From contig AP018180.1 in assembly GCA_002368155.1 (NCBI GenBank), positions 6,342,908-6,406,907 on the forward strand: 64,000 nucleotides of DNA, given 5' to 3'. This DNA is from Nostoc carneum NIES-2107. GTDB taxonomy: Bacteria > Cyanobacteriota > Cyanobacteriia > Cyanobacteriales > Nostocaceae. The position numbers and the translations under genes are program-made. Under the pieces are notes generated by a model that was not told the DNA's origin, did no database searches, and saw only the letters and a program-made list of their open reading frames with translations. Positions within the stretch are counted from its first letter, which is position 1. Each line of letters opens with the position of its first letter. This document shows, piece after piece, positions 34,989-46,843 of this stretch.

Positions 34989-35412
34989 GCTCTTTTACTG
35001 ACAGCACACCAAGTGATTTATGCGTTGTCATCATTGGAATTATAACTATCTATGAATTTTGTCATCTTGGCAATCATAAAATATTTTCTCTTCAGGCATT
35101 TATTGCCGCTTAAGCATACATTTAAGCGGCAATAAAAGTATATTAAACTCCGTATTCAGCACTTTACTCTATCGCTCCAGCTATTAACCCAAGTTGCGGC
35201 ACTTTTAGCTCAAATAAGTTGCCGAAAATGTTGGACTATTTTGCGATAGTTTCAGCCAGCAATTTTAGTAAGGTAAATTATTACCTAAATCAGCTTTTTC
35301 AGTCAAAAGTACTGATATTTACCTTGAAAATACTGTTAATTTACCTCAACAGAAATCTTATTTTCCCCTTCCCCATTCCCCAGTCCCCAGCCCCCAGTCC
35401 CCAGTCCCCAAC
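34989..35412. other. Intergenic region with a perfect 12-bp hairpin and STRR repeats
   Basis: ATTGCCGCTTAA (35102-35113) and TTAAGCGGCAAT (35122-35133) are exact complements around an 8-base loop. CCCCAGT-type heptamers fill 35365-35410. A short frame at 35219-35434 runs into these repeats and is not credible as a gene. Confidence 0.6.
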
Positions 35413-36732
35413 CTATACAAAAGTTAACGCTTGACCGCGAACTTCTGTATTTAACTTGCCTTTGTCATAGACAATTTCACCGGCAACAATAGTAGTAACA
35501 GCCCATCCAGTCAGATCCCAGCCTTCAAAAGGACTCCAACCGCACTTAGTTAATAGTTCTTCGCGGCGGACTGGGCGGTAGGTATTTAAATCTACCAAAA
35601 CTAAATCAGCATCATACCCAGGTGCGATCGCACCTTTGTTAGGAATACCATAAGCTGCAGCCACAGCTTTTGACATCCACTGGACTACTTGGGCAACGGT
35701 ACATTTCCCTTCCATCGCTGCAGTTAACATCACCGCCAGGGAAGTTTCCACCCCAGGCATACCAGAGGGAGTATTGGGATATTCTTGGGCTTTTTCGGCT
35801 AAAGTGTGGGGTGCGTGGTCTGTAGCGATAAAATCAATTACACCATCGCGCAAAGCTTGCCACAGAACTTCATTATCGTGGGGCGATCGCAAAGGTGGAT
35901 TCATCTGTGCTAAAGTACCAATCTTTTCATAAGCGCTGGTATTTAACACTAAATGCTGTGGTGTCACCTCTGCAGTTACCCAACTAGGTTTTTCTTGACG
36001 CAGCAAATCGGCTTCTTCCGCAGTAGACATATGCAGAATATGCAGCCGCCGTTGGTATTTTTTAGAAAGTTTTAATGCCAGCTTTGTTGCCAATAGTGCG
36101 GCTTCATTATCTTGAATTTGCGAGTGAATTGCTGGGTCGTGAATACCTGCAAATTCTTGCCGTCGTTGGTTAATTCTAGCTTGGTCTTCAGCATGAACCG
36201 CAATCAAGCGATCGCCTTGAGCAAATATTGCCTCTAGGGCAGTTTCTTGGTCAACTAATAACTGACCATGCATTGACCCCATAAAAATTTTAATTCCTGG
36301 TGTCGGCTTAGCAGTCAGTAAATCGGGCAAATTCTCTGCCGTTGCCCCAATAAAAAAGCCATAATTAACTAAGCACTTAGTGGAGGCACGTTGTAACTTA
36401 TCGTCTAAAGCGGCTTGATTAGTTGTGAGAGGACGTGTGTTCGGCATTTCTAAAAAGGAAGTTACTCCCCCTTTAGCGCAGGCACAACTAGCGGTAAACA
36501 AGTCTTCCTTGTGTTCCAGTCCTGGTTCACGGAAATGTACTTGCGGATCGATGACTCCTGGCAACAAAGTTAACCCATCTGCGTCAATTTCTGTAGTGGG
36601 CGCGGGTGTAGATATTTCTGGTGCAACTTCGACAATTTGGCGATCGCGCGTCAGCACATCCCCAACCATCAATTCACCATTAGGTAGAATGATACGGGCG
36701 CGGCGAATCAGTAAACTTTTGGGAGATGACAT
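35413..36732 (-). CDS. Dihydroorotase-like amidohydrolase, QxH in place of HxH
   Basis: A 439-residue class I dihydroorotase-type protein (pyrimidine synthesis). Most metal-site residues are present: carbamylated lysine K148 (PGIKIFMGS), H180 (AVHAED), H231/H234 (HILHMST) and D305 (ATDHAPHT). However, the first motif reads DPQVHFREPG, with Q64 where catalytic members have the first His of HxH. I recall this variant in other cyanobacterial proteins annotated as dihydroorotase, but it could mark altered metal binding or a non-catalytic homologue. I therefore leave the symbol blank. It stands alone, divergent from signal peptidase. Confidence 0.82.
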   Translation of the reverse strand: MSSPKSLLIRRARIILPNGELMVGDVLTRDRQIVEVAPEISTPAPTTEIDADGLTLLPGVIDPQVHFREPGLEHKEDLFTASCACAKGGVTSFLEMPNTRPLTTNQAALDDKLQRASTKCLVNYGFFIGATAENLPDLLTAKPTPGIKIFMGSMHGQLLVDQETALEAIFAQGDRLIAVHAEDQARINQRRQEFAGIHDPAIHSQIQDNEAALLATKLALKLSKKYQRRLHILHMSTAEEADLLRQEKPSWVTAEVTPQHLVLNTSAYEKIGTLAQMNPPLRSPHDNEVLWQALRDGVIDFIATDHAPHTLAEKAQEYPNTPSGMPGVETSLAVMLTAAMEGKCTVAQVVQWMSKAVAAAYGIPNKGAIAPGYDADLVLVDLNTYRPVRREELLTKCGWSPFEGWDLTGWAVTTIVAGEIVYDKGKLNTEVRGQALTFV

Positions 36733-36975
36733 GGAGTTAACAATATTAAGACAGAGGACTATACATAACAGAGAACTATCTTTTTAGGTTAAACTTGGTT
36801 GCACTCTTAAGAGTCAATTTTTGCCGCGGGTGAGAAAAAAGTTTATTTTTACCTATGTATCTGATTGTAAATATGGCAACATAACTACAATATCAAAGTT
36901 CTCCTGTTAAGATTCAAAAATATAGTTCCCCTTGGCGAGTTAAGTAGCTGCATCTTTTTTAACTTCAGTAATTTC

Positions 36976-37617
36976 ATGCAAAATCAAGTGTCTGATAAAA
37001 ATTCTAGTCAACAACCCGATCATTCTTGGATTGCAGAGCTAGGTAGAACAGTAGTATTAAGTATAGTTCTAGCCTTAGGTATTCGTACTTTTGTTGCCGA
37101 AGCTCGCTGGATTCCGTCTGGTTCAATGGAACCCACGCTGCATGGGACTCCAAATCAGTGGGAAGCAGACAAGATCATTGTGGATAAATTGAAGTACAAG
37201 TTTTCCGAGCCGCAGCGAGGGGACATTGTGGTCTTTTCGCCCACAGATGAGTTACAAAAAGAACAATACCACGATGCTTTTATTAAACGTGTAATTGGCT
37301 TGCCTGGTGAAAAAGTAGAACTGAAAAATGGCAAAGTCTTTATTAACAATAAACCCCTGCCAGAAGCAAATTATCTGAGTTCCCAACAACGTACTGTAAT
37401 TGACGTTTGCACATCTGGACAGCAGCCACCATTTTTAGCACAGCCTCAAACAATACCCCAAAACTCATACTTAGTGCTGGGTGATAACCGTAACAGTAGC
37501 TACGATAGCCGTTGCTGGGGTGTGGTTCCTCGCCAAAATATCATTGGTCGTGCTGTGTTGCGTTTTTGGCCTTTAAATCACGTTGGTGGTATTGATAAAT
37601 CACCACTATATCCATAA
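36976..37617 (+). CDS. lepB: Signal peptidase I
   Basis: A 213-residue S26 signal peptidase. One N-terminal membrane anchor (about 24-40) is followed by the catalytic serine S50 in PSGSMEPTL and the general-base lysine K104 in AFIKRVIGLPGE. The conserved GDNRNSSYDSR block lies near 175. It removes signal peptides from exported proteins at the plasma or thylakoid membrane; cyanobacteria often have two paralogues and I cannot tell which this is. Monocistronic. Confidence 0.93.
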   Translation: MQNQVSDKNSSQQPDHSWIAELGRTVVLSIVLALGIRTFVAEARWIPSGSMEPTLHGTPNQWEADKIIVDKLKYKFSEPQRGDIVVFSPTDELQKEQYHDAFIKRVIGLPGEKVELKNGKVFINNKPLPEANYLSSQQRTVIDVCTSGQQPPFLAQPQTIPQNSYLVLGDNRNSSYDSRCWGVVPRQNIIGRAVLRFWPLNHVGGIDKSPLYP

Positions 37618-38066
37618 TTGCCTAGTACCCTTATTTCCAAATTTATGTAACCTTAGTGCTAGCAAATCTTGGTTCAAACCCCAGTGTTTAAGTTGTTAGC
37701 AGTACCAACCTAGTACCACGAGACAGAATTCAAAATTTCAAATCAACACAGCATCAGCTTTTTGTTGATTCAGAATGGATGATTTATTTACGCCTTGTTG
37801 TACTAGGTTTATTGAGAATTCTGCCGCATATTACAGCTTATTTCAGGTAAATAAAATACCTCGTTAGGCGCACAATCAATAAAAGTTCTGATAAAACAAA
37901 TCAATTGACATTTACATCTTGTAGAGACGCGATAAATCGCGTCTTTCCAACCCCAAAATCATCACGAAAAATTCCTAACCAAACCGTATTAGGGGCACAA
38001 TATTTTGTACTCCTAAGGTTTTAAATAGCCATCACAAACCCTGATTGCATCCACCTGATTCCGCAA
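37618..38066. other. Intergenic region with AGACGCGAT palindrome
   Basis: About 450 bp between convergent lepB and the kinase-FGE gene. AGACGCGAT-AA-ATCGCGTCT at 37925-37944 is a perfect 9-bp hairpin and a second copy of the repeat at 32609. Nothing else is supported. Confidence 0.6.
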
Positions 38067-40094
38067 CTAACCCAGCACAACGCGAAACCCAACATTGATG
38101 TATTTATTATCTCTGGCGTTACAATTGCGGACTGCTGAACGACAATTCCAGGGATTGATATTCCATGACCCACCACGCAGCAGACGAGTATGATTATCAC
38201 TCATCCACACACTGCCATCTGCTGGCGCTCCTTTATAATTTTTATGCCAGCTATCTTGGCACCATTCCCATGTATTACCATGCATATCATATAAACCAAA
38301 GGGGTTGGCGGGAAATGCGCCCACATCAGTTGTTTGCCCACGATATTCGCCCTTTGGCCCAGCACCATAACAGTATTTACCGTTGTAATTAGCTAAATCA
38401 GTTGTAATAGTTTCACCAAAACAAAACGGTGTAGTCGTTCCTGCGCGACAGGCATATTCCCATTCTGCCTCAGTTGGTAAGCGATAAGGTTTTCCTGTTT
38501 CTTGAGCCAGTCGGGCACAAAACTCCATCGCCTCATCCCAAGATACTTGCTCAACAGGTCGATTAGCCCCTTTAAAATGGGAAGCTTCGGGATTTAATTG
38601 AATATTTACCCTTTCCAGTGCAGCTACAGCTTTCCATTGGCTTTGGGTAACAGGATATTTTCCGATGAAAAAAGGTTGAATCGTCACTAAATGTTGTGGA
38701 CTTTCAGAGTTATATCTTTCTGTTTCATCTCTGGGGGAACCCATCATAAATTGACCCCCAGGAATGGCAACCATTTCTAAAACTAAGCCATTATTTAAGT
38801 TTTCGATAAAAAGCTTAGATACTCCCCGAATGCGGTTAATTTCCCAAGTTTTTGTAGTATCCAAAAATCCAGATTTGTAAGTTAAGGTAGCAAACTCAAA
38901 CTCAAAAATCTCAGTTTGAATTTGCTCTTTTTTTGACTGTGACTTTTGGGGAAATACCTTTAGTTCTATTGCTGCAATATCTTCTTGCCGTAATCCTAAA
39001 TACTGCTGATAGTCTTGTAAATCTTTTTGAGTAGTGGTGTTGAAGGGATATTGATGCTTAACTGCATCAATTAAAGCCTGTTCATACTCCTGTAATTTTT
39101 GCTGATATTCGCGATAGGGTTGGAGAACTTGTTCATGAATTTCTTCAGCTTCTTCCTCTGATAAACCCAACTCGATTTGCTTAGATTCTAGTATTTTTAA
39201 AGCAAAAATCGAAAACGTTCCTTGACCTTGTTGCGCGCGACTTCTAGCTTCTTGAAAATATATTTGCTTGGCAGATGGATTCAGCAAAATCGTTGGTGGT
39301 AACCTTAACGCTTCCAAAGCCTCTGATGCTTGGCTATAACGCAAACTAAAGTGACGGCGCACCATTTGAGTTAACACCTCAGCCAAATGGTCATTCACCT
39401 GTACTTTATTTCGCCAGATGATTTCACCTGTCAGTGGGTCTTCTTGTAATTGTGAAGGTACAATACCAGTTAAAGCTTGAATTACTGTCATCCCCACAGC
39501 ATAGACATCGCTACCTAAGCAAGGTCTACCATTTTTCTGCTCCGACGGCATATACCCGGAAGTACCGATGACCACGCTGGTATATACTTCCCCTTGGGAA
39601 TTCACCATCAAAGAACCAAGTTCTTTCACCGCCCCAAAATCAATGAGAAAAATCTGACCATCTCGATGTCGCCGCATCAAATTTTGGGGTTTTATATCGC
39701 GGTGAACCACTCCTTTACTATGTATAAAAGACAAAACTTCTAAAATATCTTGCAACAATTTAGTTGCATAATCTTCACTTAGTGGCTTCCCAGGAATGAT
39801 TTCTTGGCTTAAGTCCTGTCCTTCAATAAATTCCTGAACTATGTAAAGATTTTCTCTTTCGCTAAAATGTGCTAGTAATCGGGGTATTTGGGGATTTTGA
39901 CCCAGTTTTTCGAGAATAGCCGCTTCTTTTTCAAAAAATTCTACAACACGAGGATGGGTTTGGTTAGGGCGCAGTTGCTTAACTACACACAAAGGTCTGC
40001 TAGGTTGCAAATTATCCCTAGCCAGAAATGTTACAGCGAAACCACCGCCGCCTAATTGCCGAATGATTTCGTAGCGTCCAGCCAGTGTGTTCAA
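38067..40094 (-). CDS. Ser/Thr protein kinase fused to a formylglycine-generating-enzyme-like domain
   Basis: A 675-residue fusion. The N-terminal Hanks-type kinase has the glycine loop LGGGGFAVTF, the catalytic loop VVHRDIKPQNLM and DFGAVKE. A helical middle part (about 275-420) follows. The C-terminal FGE-sulfatase (C-type-lectin-like) domain reads VAIPGGQFMMGSPRDE, then RLPTEAEWEYACRAG, GNTWEWCQDSW and LLRGGSW. The final 30 residues are Asn-rich and end in VGFRVV, as in variable proteins diversified by DGRs in cyanobacteria. Such kinase-FGE fusions are frequent in filamentous cyanobacteria; their targets are unknown. Confidence 0.9.
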   Translation of the reverse strand: MNTLAGRYEIIRQLGGGGFAVTFLARDNLQPSRPLCVVKQLRPNQTHPRVVEFFEKEAAILEKLGQNPQIPRLLAHFSERENLYIVQEFIEGQDLSQEIIPGKPLSEDYATKLLQDILEVLSFIHSKGVVHRDIKPQNLMRRHRDGQIFLIDFGAVKELGSLMVNSQGEVYTSVVIGTSGYMPSEQKNGRPCLGSDVYAVGMTVIQALTGIVPSQLQEDPLTGEIIWRNKVQVNDHLAEVLTQMVRRHFSLRYSQASEALEALRLPPTILLNPSAKQIYFQEARSRAQQGQGTFSIFALKILESKQIELGLSEEEAEEIHEQVLQPYREYQQKLQEYEQALIDAVKHQYPFNTTTQKDLQDYQQYLGLRQEDIAAIELKVFPQKSQSKKEQIQTEIFEFEFATLTYKSGFLDTTKTWEINRIRGVSKLFIENLNNGLVLEMVAIPGGQFMMGSPRDETERYNSESPQHLVTIQPFFIGKYPVTQSQWKAVAALERVNIQLNPEASHFKGANRPVEQVSWDEAMEFCARLAQETGKPYRLPTEAEWEYACRAGTTTPFCFGETITTDLANYNGKYCYGAGPKGEYRGQTTDVGAFPANPFGLYDMHGNTWEWCQDSWHKNYKGAPADGSVWMSDNHTRLLRGGSWNINPWNCRSAVRNCNARDNKYINVGFRVVLG

Positions 40095-40484
40095 GATTAC
40101 TGCTAACCCCCAGAAACCTCATGAGTTTTAGTGTAATTGTTAATGATTGAATAGGACAAGTCAACTTAAATTAATGGTAAGTACAATCTACTGCTATATA
40201 AGCACGGAGATAAAATTGTACCTATAGCTCAGACACACTGACTTTTGCTTTTAAATTATGGTTTCCCAGTATTCAGGATTTAAGACTTAGCTGTAACGTG
40301 TCATCTATGCAGCGGTGTGTTAGGCACTAGGATAGTTATTTCGTGATAAATAATCTTTGATTTATCTATTCTGAGAAATCAGTTTTTTACATTTAGCTAG
40401 CAGTAAGCATAGTAGACCGAAATATATAAATGTTATAACCAAAAAAGGAAAAGGTTTTTATCATTTATCCCTTCCCCTTTTTTG
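40095..40484. other. Intergenic region
   Basis: About 390 bp, AT-rich. It must hold the kinase-FGE promoter on the minus strand, and it carries the terminator of the Uma2 gene at its right end. I see no other element. Confidence 0.5.
40441..40483 (-). terminator. Terminator of the Uma2 gene
   Basis: AAAAAAGGAAAAGG (40441-40454) faces CCTTCCCCTTTTTT (40470-40483). On the minus strand the two differing positions become G-U pairs, on the plus strand A-C mismatches, so the minus strand is the functional one. Confidence 0.7.
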
Positions 40485-41207
40485 TTAAGCTAAAGTTTCT
40501 GGTTCCACACCTAAAGCTCTTAATCTGTCTTCTAGTATTCGCGCTCTTTGTTCTGCTGCCAAGCGCCTTTGTACTTCAACATTTGCTCTTTCTTCCGCCT
40601 CTTCGATGCATTCTTCTAATGTGAGCAACCTTTGCCCTTCTTCGTCATACCAATACAACCATTCCCGTGCAATTCCTTGATAAATTCCTCGATGTCTTCC
40701 AATTCCTAAACCAATTTCTGGTAACCAAACAGGACTTCCTGACATGATGACATATTCGCCATCAACGAGGCGATAAACTTCTAAAGGTGATTTTTTTCGC
40801 CGCAGAGGATTATAGATAACATAGTATAAAATCCCTAATTTTCTAGCATAAAGCTCTTTTTTAGTACTATATTCTCCTCGATGTATTTGCGAAACAACTT
40901 CTAATGCCAAAATTGGCAATTCTTTTTCTTCCCATAGCACATAACTCAAGCGTAAGTATTCATCAACGAAGCGCTTCACTCCTAAGCTTAGAAATCCATC
41001 AGGGACAAGGGCTGGCTGGTTTGGGTCATAATAAATACCCATATTGACACCAAAAAACCAATCCCAACGTTCTGACCAAATCATAGCCAGGTTACTTTCA
41101 AGCAAGGCAGGGATGAGATGCTGTAATTGATTATCCACAGGGGTATCGTCAGAGTTGAGTAATTCTTCGGAAGATGGCAAACAATGCAACGGGTTGTAGT
41201 TTAACAT
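40485..41207 (-). CDS. Uma2-family (DUF820) putative endonuclease
   Basis: A 240-residue member of the Uma2/DUF820 group, which is very abundant in cyanobacteria and related to the PD-(D/E)XK nuclease fold. The likely catalytic series is D in YYDPNQPALVPDGFLSLG, E in ALEVVSQIHRGEY and K in STKKELYARKLGI. The last 45 residues form a charged coiled coil (EECIEEAEERANVEVQRRLA), common in this group. Its cellular role is not known. It stands alone. Confidence 0.85.
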   Translation of the reverse strand: MLNYNPLHCLPSSEELLNSDDTPVDNQLQHLIPALLESNLAMIWSERWDWFFGVNMGIYYDPNQPALVPDGFLSLGVKRFVDEYLRLSYVLWEEKELPILALEVVSQIHRGEYSTKKELYARKLGILYYVIYNPLRRKKSPLEVYRLVDGEYVIMSGSPVWLPEIGLGIGRHRGIYQGIAREWLYWYDEEGQRLLTLEECIEEAEERANVEVQRRLAAEQRARILEDRLRALGVEPETLA

Positions 41208-41555
41208 GAGCGGTATGCTAAATACTGACTCTAGATAGATTGTAGGAAAAGAATGTAGTGATATTTGTAAATATTTCGTCGTCTTATTGCTGATATTCTC
41301 AGCAATATTCAGGTTTTAGCTAAAATCACAATATATATAGGAATCCGATTTGATTATTGAAAAAATCTAAGTATGTGTAGGGTACGTTATCACGAATAAC
41401 GCATCCTATTTTGGGCTTTGGTGTGTTGCGGTGCGCGACAACATACCCTACATTTATGTTTAATCTTATAGCGATGTTCTTGTTTCATAAATAAAAAAGG
41501 GCGGGTTACATACCCGCCCTAAAATTAATAGTCATATCAACTATCAATCTTGAAT
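41208..41555. other. Intergenic region with nested inverted repeat
   Basis: About 350 bp. TGTAGGGTA (41376-41384) and TACCCTACA (41444-41452) are exact complements, and a smaller hairpin TAGGGTACGTTAT/AATAACGCATCCTA (41378-41408) lies inside. The sequence resembles the dispersed GTAGGGTGCGTTA repeat of Nostoc genomes. The ndhD terminator is at the right. Confidence 0.6.
41492..41520 (-). terminator. Terminator of ndhD
   Basis: AGGGCGGGT (41498-41506) and ACCCGCCCT (41512-41520) form a perfect 9-bp stem. On the minus strand it is followed by a run of T residues, 36 bases past the ndhD stop. Confidence 0.85.
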
Positions 41556-43130
41556 TTAGTTACCAATTTGTGGCGCAGCTAAAGAAACCTTTGGTACTTC
41601 TTTGTGCTGTGCTAATGTTGGTACTGAATCACGCAATCTTTCTGTTAGCTGTACTGTTGTAGAGTCATACATTTGAGTTAGCAGCTTGGGATAAAAACCA
41701 ATCCCAATAATTGGTACTAACAAACAGGCAATGATAAAGACTTCACGAGGTTCGGCATCAATCAATGCTTGGTGAGAAACTAACTCTTCGTTTTCTTGAC
41801 CGTAGAAAATTTCACGTAACATTGAGAGCAAATAAATTGGAGTTAAAATCACCCCAACTGCCATCAAGAATACCACGATGACTTTAAATGTGGAGCTATA
41901 TGCATCGCTGGTAGCAAAGCCAACAAATATCATTAATTCTGCTACGAAACCGCTCATTCCTGGCAATGCTAAAGAAGCCATAGAACAGGTGGTAAACATG
42001 GCGAAAATCTTCCGCATTCTCTTACCTACACCACCCATTTCATCCAACATGAGGGTATGTGTGCGGTCATAAGTTGCACCCACGAGGAAGAATAAACTTG
42101 CCCCAATTAAACCGTGAGACACCATTTGTAATACTGCCCCACTCAATCCTAAATCTGTGAAGGAGGCAATACCAATGGTGACAAAACCCATGTGCGAAAT
42201 TGAAGAGTAGGCAATTTTTCGCTTCAGGTTACGTTGGGCAAATGATGTCAGGGCGGCGTAGATGATATTTACGACCCCCAAAATCACTAACACAGGTGCA
42301 AAATAAGCATGGGCATCAGGCAGCATTTGAGCATTCATGCGAATTAAGGCGTAACCGCCCATTTTTAGCAGAATACCTGCCAGCAACATATGCACTGGCG
42401 CTGTCGCTTCACCGTGGGCATCTGGTAGCCAGGTGTGCAGAGGGATAATAGGCAACTTAACAGCGTAGGCAATTAAGAAGCCGCCATACAGTAAAAGTTG
42501 AAAATTGAGAGCGATGTCTTTTAAGGCGAGCGATCGCATATCAAATGTGACTGTATCGCCATAAAAGGCCATTGTCAAAGCGCCCAGTAAAATAAACAGC
42601 GAACCGCCAGCGGTATACAAAATAAATTTGGTCGCTGCATATTGCCGTTTTTTACCACCCCAAATCGCCAGCAGTAGGTAAACCGGAATCAATTCCAGTT
42701 CCCACACCAGGAAAAACAACAGCATATCCTGGACGGCAAACACGGCGATTTGACCGCCATACATCGCCAATAGCAAAAAGTAAAATAGCCTGGGTTTAAG
42801 TGTCACAGGCCAAGCTGCTAAGGTCGCCAGGGTGGTAATGAATCCAGTCAAAATAATCAGGGGCATAGATAAGCCATCAGCCCCGACTGACCATTTCAAA
42901 TCTAATTGCGGTACCCAGGCGTAACTCTCCACCAACTGCAAATCGGGGTTGGAGAAGTCATAGCCTGTATAAAAAGCGTAAACAATCAGTGCAAAATCAA
43001 TCAATCCCACAATTAAGGCATACCAGCGTATGGTTTTGCCGTCTTTATCTGGGATGATGGGAATCAGTAGCGACGCGGCTATCGGTAACAAGATAATCGT
43101 CGTCAGCCACGGGAAGTTAGCTGTATTCAT
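41556..43130 (-). CDS. ndhD: NAD(P)H-quinone oxidoreductase subunit 4 (NdhD)
   Basis: A 524-residue proton-pumping membrane subunit of photosynthetic complex I (NDH-1), with about fourteen helices. Conserved family parts are visible: [40 protein letters not shown] with the conserved proton-channel region, and [16 protein letters not shown]. It lies 267 bp downstream of ndhF on the same strand, the usual ndhF-ndhD pair. The pairing with ndhF1-like sequence and the nearby rbcR/NnrU genes suggests the respiratory/cyclic NDH-1L form (NdhD1), which is inference. Confidence 0.95.
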   Translation of the reverse strand: MNTANFPWLTTIILLPIAASLLIPIIPDKDGKTIRWYALIVGLIDFALIVYAFYTGYDFSNPDLQLVESYAWVPQLDLKWSVGADGLSMPLIILTGFITTLATLAAWPVTLKPRLFYFLLLAMYGGQIAVFAVQDMLLFFLVWELELIPVYLLLAIWGGKKRQYAATKFILYTAGGSLFILLGALTMAFYGDTVTFDMRSLALKDIALNFQLLLYGGFLIAYAVKLPIIPLHTWLPDAHGEATAPVHMLLAGILLKMGGYALIRMNAQMLPDAHAYFAPVLVILGVVNIIYAALTSFAQRNLKRKIAYSSISHMGFVTIGIASFTDLGLSGAVLQMVSHGLIGASLFFLVGATYDRTHTLMLDEMGGVGKRMRKIFAMFTTCSMASLALPGMSGFVAELMIFVGFATSDAYSSTFKVIVVFLMAVGVILTPIYLLSMLREIFYGQENEELVSHQALIDAEPREVFIIACLLVPIIGIGFYPKLLTQMYDSTTVQLTERLRDSVPTLAQHKEVPKVSLAAPQIGN

Positions 43131-43397
43131 CGCCGTTCGCCTGCAATCAAAATCATGTTTGGCAAAAAGTCACTAGCTATTAAGTAGCAGCTTTTTTGAG
43201 ATTTAGTCTCCCTTGTTAGGTTGATTTAACAAAAATGAAGAAAGATGAAGGTAGGTCAATCGATTCACCCGCCTTCATCTCTATTAAACATACTATTTGG
43301 CTATTCACTAGAAACTCAGATGATGAATTATCGAAGGAGTGCTGAATCTGAATTATTTTCTGACTTCAAACTCAGAATTCAGCACTCAGGATGGCAC

Positions 43398-45500
<2,103 letters not shown>

Positions 45501-46057
45501 TGACGCGTACTTTTAGGATTCTTGACTAAGTTAAAACAGTGCTGCTGACGGTCTTCAGAGGAGTAGAACAGAGAAAGAAGTTGAGAGACACTGCTGTGGC
45601 TTCCCCCAGGATGGGTCTGAACCGCAGGGACTTGTAGACATGATCCAGGGGGCTTCCCAAAGAGTAGCAAACAAGTTGCATTTTCCCAACCCAGGCAACT
45701 GCATTGAGTGCTAGGTTTCTCGTAGTTTCCCGAATGGCTTGCCGTAGGTTAGGGTAAACATCTTAACTTTCAAGCAATCTCCGTTACGGTCAACTGTCCG
45801 TCCTCAGGCAACTGTCAGGTCGAACTGTTAATAATTGTGACACACACCCTTTAGCATAAAATACCCCACCGGTAGGGATTGCGGTGGGGTGTTAAGCTTG
45901 GTTTTAGATTTGCTTGATCAAATTAATCATTAATAGTCAACAGTCAATTAACTTTGGATTTGGTATTTGGGATTTTCGATTGATTCCCAGAATTAATCCT
46001 GAGGCTTTTACCTCAGAAGTGAAAAATTTTGCATTAATTAAAGTTTAGCGACTAGAC
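45501..46057. other. ndhF upstream region with long imperfect hairpin
   Basis: About 560 bp. CCCCCAGGAT (45603-45612) and ATCCAGGGGG (45643-45652) pair with one A-A mismatch, with inner GTCT/AGAC pairing, so the ndhF leader or promoter region could be structured. GCTTCCC occurs directly repeated on both sides. The terminator of the thioredoxin-like gene lies at 45856-45890. Confidence 0.55.
45856..45890 (-). terminator. Terminator after the thioredoxin-like gene
   Basis: ACCCCACCG (45863-45871) and CGGTGGGGT (45882-45890) form a perfect 9-bp stem, followed on the minus strand by ATTTTAT. It separates this gene from ndhF. Confidence 0.75.
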
Positions 46058-46438
46058 TTAGCGACAGCCTAAGTCTACAGTTGTGGAGCTATTGTAACTA
46101 ACAGAGCGATCGCTATAGCTCACTTTAATTTCTTCTAGCGCTCGGCGTAAATCGTCTCTGCCACGAAAACCCTCAAGACGATGCTGGATGGTGCCATTCT
46201 CAATCAACAGTAAAGTGGGCAGCGACTTTAAGCGATAAGTGGTAGAAAGCTTAAAATTTTGGTCAGCATTCACACCAACTAATTTTATTTGCTCCTGGCA
46301 TTGGTCTTGAAATTGCAATAACAAGGGGTGGATAATGCGGCATAAGCCACACCAGGGTGCTTCAAAATTTACTAAAACCGGAATTGGAGATTCTAAAACT
46401 TCTTGAGTAAATGTCCGCTCACTAACCGACAACACCAT
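46058..46438 (-). CDS. Thioredoxin-like protein with WCGLC motif
   Basis: A 126-residue thioredoxin-fold protein. The active site is APWCGLCRIIHP (C30, C33), with Leu in place of the usual Pro of WCGPC. The cis-proline region is SLPTLLLI. The C-terminal 20 residues extend past the fold. The changed dipeptide should shift redox potential relative to classical thioredoxins. It lies between ndhF and the NnrU gene with its own terminator. Confidence 0.88.
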   Translation of the reverse strand: MVLSVSERTFTQEVLESPIPVLVNFEAPWCGLCRIIHPLLLQFQDQCQEQIKLVGVNADQNFKLSTTYRLKSLPTLLLIENGTIQHRLEGFRGRDDLRRALEEIKVSYSDRSVSYNSSTTVDLGCR

Positions 46439-46843
46439 GATGCCTCTAGAATTATAGGGTTTTTAATCAAACTAATTATCAGCAGTAGTGGCATGGGCAA
46501 GCAAGTTACTGCCGATAGACGCTCTATTGGATACAAAATATTTAGACAAAATTGAGCGCGTTGATTGCGGCGCTGAGATCAAAGCCAGCGCGACATTCTC
46601 GGTTACTTTTTTGGATTTTTAAGTCTTAATAGCCACTATTATCTGGCAATTTAGACGAGAAATGCTATTTCTTTCCTAGCACAATTTATTTTTTAGCAAC
46701 TACCTATTTCAAATCTCAAACCGACTCCATACACCCCCACTCGCTGCTATTTGAATTTATCGTACATTGATTTGGTAGCAATGGATAATTTGATATTTTC
46801 ATCTATTTGAGCAGTATCTTCTGATATCGGGGATCATCTAAAG
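46439..46843. other. Intergenic region
   Basis: About 405 bp between the NnrU and thioredoxin-like genes (both minus). No gene or clear motif is supported; it must hold the thioredoxin-like gene's promoter. Confidence 0.45.

Noticed and set aside
35219-35434. 71-codon frame before the dihydroorotase gene
   Set aside because: It needs a non-ATG start, ends in translated CCCCAGT repeats and overlaps the dihydroorotase gene.
37660-37690. T-loop-like GGTTCAAACC suggesting a tRNA
   Set aside because: No acceptor stem, D-arm or anticodon arm can be built around it.
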